In this document: positions 58,737-64,000 of the stretch, one piece after another
How the letters are laid out: the number at the start of each line of letters is the position of its first letter
Numbering within the stretch: position 1 is the first letter of the stretch
Assembly (NCBI RefSeq): GCF_000350225.1
Contig: NW_005179172.1
Coordinates: 61,712-125,711 of the forward strand
Direction: 5' to 3'
DNA from: Chondrus crispus
Taxonomy: Eukaryota > Rhodophyta > Florideophyceae > Gigartinales > Gigartinaceae
DNA length: 64,000 nt
Translations under genes and position numbers: made by a program
Notes under the pieces: model-generated
The model's database searches: none
What the model was told of the DNA's origin: nothing
What the model saw: the letters and a program-made list of their open reading frames with translations, nothing else

Positions 58737-59852
58737 TTCGCCGAATGGAAGTACCCTTCGAGTATACAAGGTCTTCCGTTCCGGGATCCCAAGCCGTTAA
58801 CCGATAGTCAACACAATGGCAAGCCCACCCGTATAAGAAGTTTGTAGCGATTACTCGGAAACGTTCTTGGTGCTTGTTCCCGGCGAAGTGGAACGAGCGC
58901 ATTCTTCTTAAAAATGCCTTAGGGCGCTACCCCTGTATGTCGGCCAGTGCGGGTCTTTCGACTGTGAACTAAATCAAACGTGCCACGAGTAAGCACAACA
59001 CTTTGCCTGTAGACGAACCAGGACTTTTGGTCACTACCGCGAACGGTCCCTGCAACCGAAATCGGCTTGTCCAAACTTGATACGGTACTACCCCAATGAG
59101 GTTTCCCACAACACAAGAATGAAACTGCCTTCGTCGTACTCGTGTGATTCGTTCACAATCACGCCTAGGGTCACCCTCTTCCGTGCGAACTTAATCAAGG
59201 TACGCGACCTTATACACGTATAGTGAGAGGTTCAGTGTTTAGGCACGTATTCTCTTCACCCAGGGGACCGAAGTCGTACCTATAGGGCCAATACCGAGAG
59301 CGTTACCCACACCGCCGACGCACCTCCCGAAGGCAGAGTGCGGATCGACTAGACCAGTACACTGTGATCCTCCCCGGGGATCAGTGTTTCGTCTCTCGAC
59401 GATTCTTGGTCGGACCCTCGCTCAAGTCAGATTTCCAATGGCACAAGCCTTTCACCAAGAGCGAGGGTATCGGCAGCTACGACGATCACCGGCGTGATCG
59501 AAGGGCAGTCTTCTTGGATTGATATGGTACGTTGGCGACTAGGGACTACACCCACAGCTCACACAACGATTGCCAAGACCAAGCTGCAACAGACACGAAG
59601 AAGATCCACCAAGTTGACACGACAGCAGGTACACGGAGACGAACGACCAAGATGATAACGACAGCAAGTAGACGGCGATAGAACAAAACAAACGACGGCG
59701 GCGATGAAAACGGCGGCGGAAACGACAGCAGAAACCAAAACGAGAACGACAGCGACAGCGGAGACCAAAACGAGAACGACAGCAGAAACAAACACGAAAA
59801 CGGCAGCAGAAACTGAGAACAAGCACTCACACAGCGGAACAATAACGTTGAA
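58737..59852 (-). other. C3 leader
   Basis: The shared 50-nt block is at 58783-58832. The part near the primer site (59650-59820) has CGACAGC/GAAAC-type low complexity on the plus strand with a small internal duplication (ACGAGAACGACAGC). No gene is supported. Confidence 0.72.
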
Positions 59853-59866
59853 CTGGGCCCATAACC
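59853..59866 (-). other. Primer-binding site of C3
   Basis: The minus strand reads GGTTATGGGCCCAG next to the LTR, the same initiator tRNA-Met anticodon-arm match. Confidence 0.86.
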
Positions 59867-60733
59867 TAATGGTAGGTCAGCGGGGCGAAGGGGATTCGAA
59901 GGACGGTTGATGAGGTGAAGTTGAAGGATTGGGTACCGATTTACTTTTGAGTCGCCAACTTCTGGCACTACTTATACACTTCTGCAATCCTCTAGAACTC
60001 TACTACCAAACACTACGACACACATACTACAAATGTATTGGCTCTAACACATGTGCCCGTCTTGCTACTCAGCCAAACTGGCGATGGCCCAACAAACATA
60101 ACAGAAAACCGCCTTACGAATTACCACTGTCATGACAGAGAAATTAGTAAGGCAGTACAACAAAGCACAGCAAAGCACAAATTCCCTTACTATTCCAAAT
60201 CCAGCGTGGCACAAATTCGTAAGGCACGTTTACAGCTCACACGTTGCCTTACGAATTCAAATCAATCCTGCGAGGATTGTTTACAGCGCACACGTTGCCT
60301 TATGAATCTGAATCTCTCGTGAGGTCCTGTCCACTGTCAATTACAACAGTGCACATTTTGCCTTACGAATTCAAAACTCGCGCAACGATATCTTTGTGTC
60401 CTGCTGTACCCGTGCTGCACTCCATGGACGCCGTAAACCTTTGGCACGTGCCAGGCACCCGCCACCAAGGTTCTACGCTTTGTCTGTAAGACTGCAGGCG
60501 TACTGTACGCGTCCGACAGTGTAATGAGGACATGTGTCCAGGTCATACACGTGTCGGGCGAAGAAAATGAAACATGCTCAGATTGTACTGTACATCGCAA
60601 CCGTGTACATATTTCACACGTGTACAGGTTGAAAACCAAACTTGCTCCTGAAGTACTGTAGAGTGCAACCGTGTACAGAAATCACACGTGTGCACGTTGA
60701 AAATCAAACTTGCTCAGCTCGTCACGCGGAGTG
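59867..60733 (-). repeat. 5' LTR of C3, truncated
   Basis: It matches LTR-C up to CACGCGGAGTG, then switches to unrelated sequence at 60734. About 70 bp of the U3 end are missing. This marks the right edge of the retrotransposon stack. Confidence 0.92.
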
Positions 60734-61560
60734 CACTGCGGAGGCAAAGTACTAGGAACAACAATACTTGTAGTATTCCGAAACATTAAAGTAATATCGT
60801 GTCATGATATATGTAATGTTTTTGGACGATACGTTTTTGGGATACCAGAATAGTATTGTCCGGACAACAATACATCAGCATTCCAGGAATGATAATAAAA
60901 CGTCCGTGTACGATGAAAACATCAGAATTCGGGTACCACTTGCATCAGCCGTGAACAATAGATATAATGTCATTGTAAACATTAAAACATCAACAATGGA
61001 CGTTACTTATAATGTGTTATTGAAACACTGTACGTAGCGTATGTGAACATTATAGGCACTGTCTGTGGAAACGATAAATGAATCATTTCAGCACACTATA
61101 TATAATAATATTAGATGGCACTAAATGCAACGTTCAGAAACGTTAAATATAATGTTTCTTGAAACACTTTAAACATTGTCCAACGACAATATAAAATATT
61201 CATTAATTGTATTATTACTTATATCGTACAGAAACGTGAAATATAACGTTCGAATAAACACTGGTAATGTTGTCCAACGACAATATATATTAGTAATATT
61301 TTGAATTATTACTTTCATCGTTCTGTGCACGTTACATGTAATATGTCGGAATAGCAATAAACGTATCGTTCGTGAACACTATAATCGTGGTTTTCAGAAG
61401 TAATACTTATATTGGTTTTGGATGGTAGTTGATACTTGTTCTGAGACGACAATATAATGTTGCTGGACGACATTTGTAGTGTTTAGGAATTGGTAATGTA
61501 ATGTTTTGGGGACTACATTTGCAATGGTTGTAAAGCACTAAATTAAATGTAAGGAATGAT
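60734..61560 (+). repeat. AT-rich region with degenerate repeats of about 94 bp
   Basis: Related phrases recur: TGTCCAACGACAATATA at 61177 and 61271, and AACGTTAAATATAATG versus AACGTGAAATATAACG about 94 bp apart. Weaker relatives lie upstream and downstream. Both strands carry short ATTGTC/GACAAT pairs. No gene is seen. It may be an old satellite or a decayed transposon end. Confidence 0.5.
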
Positions 61561-61895
61561 AACGGAATCGCTGCCTGACGACACTGTTGATGGATGTGAA
61601 AACAAGCGTTTCATAGGCCAGTACCTACATGTATTATCAATATTGATGCAGCTGCAACAGACACAACAGTTGTGTCTGTCGATGATCGTCTTCGTCATGC
61701 CTGAGGATGTTTTTCATCGACATGGCTGCGGATAGTCGTCTTCGTCCTGCCGCAGATGGCGGTTTTTGGGGGGTAGAGCCTGTTAGCTGTGCCCCTGAAA
61801 TTCGCAGCACTTTCAGGTTGTTGACTTTTGCCGGCGGTTGGTCCCTCTGTTTCGTGGCACTAGGAGGATCATATCACGTGCGGGATAGTTGTGAA
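61561..61895. other. Intergenic stretch with one short perfect inverted repeat
   Basis: ACAGACACAAC-A-GTTGTGTCTGT is at 61657-61679. Two GTCGTCTTCGTC-like phrases lie nearby. The 76-codon frame at 61707-61937 runs into the minisatellite and has no recognisable feature. Confidence 0.5.
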
Positions 61896-62131
61896 GTTTC
61901 GTTAGTATCTCACTGTGAATCGTGTCGCCTGCGGTGATGGTAACTCACTGTGGATCGTGTCGCCTGCGGTGATGGTAACTCAATGTGGATCGTGTCGCCT
62001 GCGGTGATGGTAACTCACTGTGGATCGTGTCGCCTGCGGTGATGGTAGCTCACTGTGGATCGTGTCGCCTGCGGTGATGGTAGCTCACTGTGGATCGTGT
62101 TGCCTGCTGTGATGGAAGCTCAATGTTGATA
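61896..62131 (+). repeat. 35-bp minisatellite, about 6.5 copies
   Basis: The unit is GATGGTAACTCACTGTGGAT followed by CGTGTCGCCTGCGGT. Central copies are nearly perfect. The first and last are diverged (GTGAATCG; TTGATAGCAC). The unit is not a multiple of three, and no frame stays open across it. Confidence 0.9.
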
Positions 62132-62498
62132 GCACATTGCGGATCTCATCCACTGGGAGGGTGGCGGCACTACGGCGTTGGTATCACGCTGCTCATGGAT
62201 GTTTTGGGCTTAAGGTCAGCTCAAAGGATGAGTGCAACGTACTTATAGGGATTCGTGAATACATTTGGAGCTCGAATGTATCCTCAAGCGCTATAAACGT
62301 GAGCCGGTTGTGACCTAAATTGGGTTCTTACGACGAAACGGATGATGCTGCACCAATAAAACGTCATTTCCGTTTTGTCCATGGGATGAACACGTAAAGC
62401 ACAGCACAGGTGTACAGCAACTCGAGTTGGAAGCCAATGACCTGCAAAATATGTTTACAGAATTTCAGTCAGCCAATTAGCAGGTGTGATTCACGCAT
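62132..62498. other. Intergenic stretch without recognised features
   Basis: The sequence is of mixed composition. I see no open frame of note, no LTR similarity and no repeat. Confidence 0.5.
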
Positions 62499-62550
62499 GT
62501 AATCCAGGCTGATATCAGACTGTTGACAGTCTGGTATCAGCCTGGATTAC
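62499..62550. repeat. 24-bp hairpin-forming inverted repeat
   Basis: The arms are 62499-62522 and 62527-62550 with a 4-nt TTGA loop and one mismatch. The sequence begins GTAATCCAGGCTGATA. It could be a transposon end, a small foldback element or a terminator-like structure. It lies 84 bp before the ATG of the next frame. Confidence 0.8.
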
Positions 62551-62633
62551 ATTCACATTCATGAAATACGAGTCTGGTATGAGGTGGCTCCAATTGCACT
62601 CTCATCCGATGTCTTCCTCGCTTCTAACAGCTA

Positions 62634-64000
62634 ATGAAGAAAAGAATTCGGAAGCGACGGAACATGTTCCAGCTCGGGAGTCGGGGAAGAAGGGGTCGCA
62701 TTGCGTACGACGATCGGTGGGGAGAACATCATGAGGAGACATTTCATCTGGCAGATACATCCGCTCCCTCAACACACAGTGCTGATGGAACGACACAAAA
62801 CTGTACGGGTGCCGAGAAAGGTTGCGATGAAATCCGAGGAGCGGGTGCAGCGGAAACAAAAGAAGAAGAAATGGCAGAGGCGGAGGATAGAGATCATAAA
62901 GATGTGTGTTTTGAGACTATAGAGGGGTTCAGAACCCCTATGGTCCACGAAATGCAGTTCGCAGATGAAATTCCAGTCGCGGAGATGCATGAAACGAATG
63001 GGCAAGACATGGGTGGCATGGTAGATATGGTACTTGAACACGTGAGGGGTACGACAAATGAACTGGTGGTCGGGCTCAGTGCACAGGACGAGGAAGATGA
63101 AATGCATCATGATATAGGACTGCAGTTGGATGTTGCGGAGATCCGTCGTGGATGGAAGAAGCTTAGCGTGTGGCAAAATATAATGGCTGTTTTACTTGTG
63201 TCCGGGACCGTTCGGTACTCTAAGTCTGGTTATAACATCTTTCGGAGCTGTTTCAACCACCTTCTAAAGAAATACGAGCCGGGGGGGAAATTGTTTCCTG
63301 ACTACTCTACGGTTTATCGGACTCTGTCCCCTTTGCTTAGAGAGTGGGGTTTTGTGATGAGCATGGAATGCGAGGCGATTTTAGATACTTCGAAATCGGG
63401 CTCCAGACAGACTCTTCAGTCACTGCAGGGAGTTGGGCCAGTTTCAAGCCGTTTCAAAGTCATATTGCCATCATCTTGGTCTTTGATGGACTTGGCGTGC
63501 CGCGAGACATGGAATGTACTGAAAGGCGCTGCGAAAGACTCCATCTCTCCTAGCTCGGGAGCTCTGTTCTCCACTATCGAAAGCGTTCCCATGGTTCGAA
63601 ATAGAGATCTCATTCTGGACATCGCTCGTAACGTCCTTCCCAGCACCGGCGACGAAACCGCGCCCTCCTGCCCATTGCTCACTGCGTACAGGGGAGATGG
63701 AGGAGTGGTCACCTTGCACTTGCGGAAGGAACCGCCATTTCCGCATGAAGTATTGTGCACTCTGGATATGTGTAGCGGAGCAGATCCAAGATGTTTCAAA
63801 TTGACGTTCAGGGTTGTCACAACCTCTCTCGTAGTGTCATGGAGAGACGGACCACCCCTGACCGAAGCGTCGAGGTCGGAGTTACGTTACGGAACATGGA
63901 AGGGATTTCGGCGGCCAACAACGGACCTGTGGCGCGCTGGTGACATTAGCACAGTTCTACATATCAGTGCTGAGCTGGATTATGTCATGGTACTAATTCA
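62634..64000 (+). CDS. Unrecognised protein, 455+ residues, running off the right edge
   Basis: This is an open frame without stops from ATG 62634 (in-frame TAA just upstream at about 62625) to the window end. The N-terminus is strongly basic (MKKRIRKRRN... GSRGRRGR), which could be a nuclear localisation signal. An acidic stretch follows (ETKEEEMAEAEDRD, later QDEEDE). The segment VWQNIMAVLLVSGTVRYSKSGYN, then a Cys/His-containing SCFNHLLKKYEPGG and FPDYSTVYRTLSPLLREWGF, looks like a compact folded domain. A more divergent, mixed region follows to the edge. I do not recognise the family. The layout (basic N-terminus, LPDY-like motif, location beside mobile DNA) would suit a transposon-encoded DNA-binding protein, but that is a guess. 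No introns are evident. Confidence 0.6.
   Translation, partial: MKKRIRKRRNMFQLGSRGRRGRIAYDDRWGEHHEETFHLADTSAPSTHSADGTTQNCTGAEKGCDEIRGAGAAETKEEEMAEAEDRDHKDVCFETIEGFRTPMVHEMQFADEIPVAEMHETNGQDMGGMVDMVLEHVRGTTNELVVGLSAQDEEDEMHHDIGLQLDVAEIRRGWKKLSVWQNIMAVLLVSGTVRYSKSGYNIFRSCFNHLLKKYEPGGKLFPDYSTVYRTLSPLLREWGFVMSMECEAILDTSKSGSRQTLQSLQGVGPVSSRFKVILPSSWSLMDLACRETWNVLKGAAKDSISPSSGALFSTIESVPMVRNRDLILDIARNVLPSTGDETAPSCPLLTAYRGDGGVVTLHLRKEPPFPHEVLCTLDMCSGADPRCFKLTFRVVTTSLVVSWRDGPPLTEASRSELRYGTWKGFRRPTTDLWRAGDISTVLHISAELDYVMVLI

Larger units (their letters stand above)
52973..60733 (-). mobile_element. C3, family C element, truncated at its 5' LTR
   Basis: The 3' LTR is 52973-53911 and the truncated 5' LTR is 59867-60733. 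The primer site is 59853-59866 and the gag-pol frame is broken only by one TAG and a solo LTR-B. The left flank TACTC (52968-52972) has no partner because the right end is deleted. Confidence 0.93.

Noticed and set aside
61707-61937. 76-codon frame near the minisatellite
   Set aside because: It has no domain, unusual composition and overlaps the repeat. It is likely chance.
62701-62922. Alternative small frame MRTTIGGENIMRR... overlapping the right-edge gene
   Set aside because: The longer frame from 62634 stays open for 1367 nt to the edge, while this one stops after 73 codons.

Overview
This window is eukaryotic nuclear DNA. About 59 kb (1440-60733) is a stack of Ty1/copia-type LTR retrotransposons inserted into one another. 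A Helitron replicase fragment lies on the left (1-1439). On the right (60734-64000) is non-retroelement DNA with an unrecognised long reading frame that runs off the edge. The sequence does not fix the host lineage. Intron-poor long frames and GalEa/copia-like polyproteins would suit an alga, for example a red alga, but this is inference. No bacterial genes, rRNA, tRNA or CRISPR array were seen.

Three element families recur and are named here A, B and C. Family A has 1.25-1.26 kb LTRs that run TATTG...CATTA. Family B has 0.67-0.81 kb LTRs that run TGTTG...CTATA. Family C has LTRs of about 0.94 kb that run TGTTG...CATTA, and its polyprotein and 3' leader closely resemble those of B. A single LTR-D looks like a C/B chimera. 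All families encode one gag-protease-integrase-RT-RNase H polyprotein. All use a primer-binding site that matches the anticodon arm of initiator tRNA-Met, as in Drosophila copia, and all make 5-bp target duplications.

Layout. Level 1 is element C1 (minus strand, 1440-50146). Five insertions lie in C1: solo LTR-A (2558-3808), element A-1 (3997-27389), element B3 (28220-43074), solo LTR-D (43229-44053) and solo LTR-A (44750-46000). A-1 contains a solo LTR-C (5932-6871), a solo LTR-A (6873-8136) and element B1 (10757-24295). B1 contains element B2 (15369-22107). B3 contains the complete element A3 (33028-40937). Nearly every junction is confirmed by a 5-bp duplication, so the C1 gene can be followed across all its interruptions. 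Right of C1 is C2 (50147-52811), an inverted copy of part of C1. It is followed by a scrap of LTR-A and by element C3 (52973-60733), which carries a solo LTR-B.

A3 has an unbroken 1372-codon polyprotein, both LTRs, a primer site, a polypurine tract and a target duplication, so it is the best candidate for an autonomous element. Family A also carries a second gene in its leader. It encodes a protein with two U1/matrin-type zinc fingers, and it gains an ATG only if a 153-nt intron is removed. A 50-nt block just upstream of gag is the same in all three families. B1 and B2 share a stop at Gag codon 8, and all three C copies share a stop in integrase, which suggests that defective copies were mobilised in trans.
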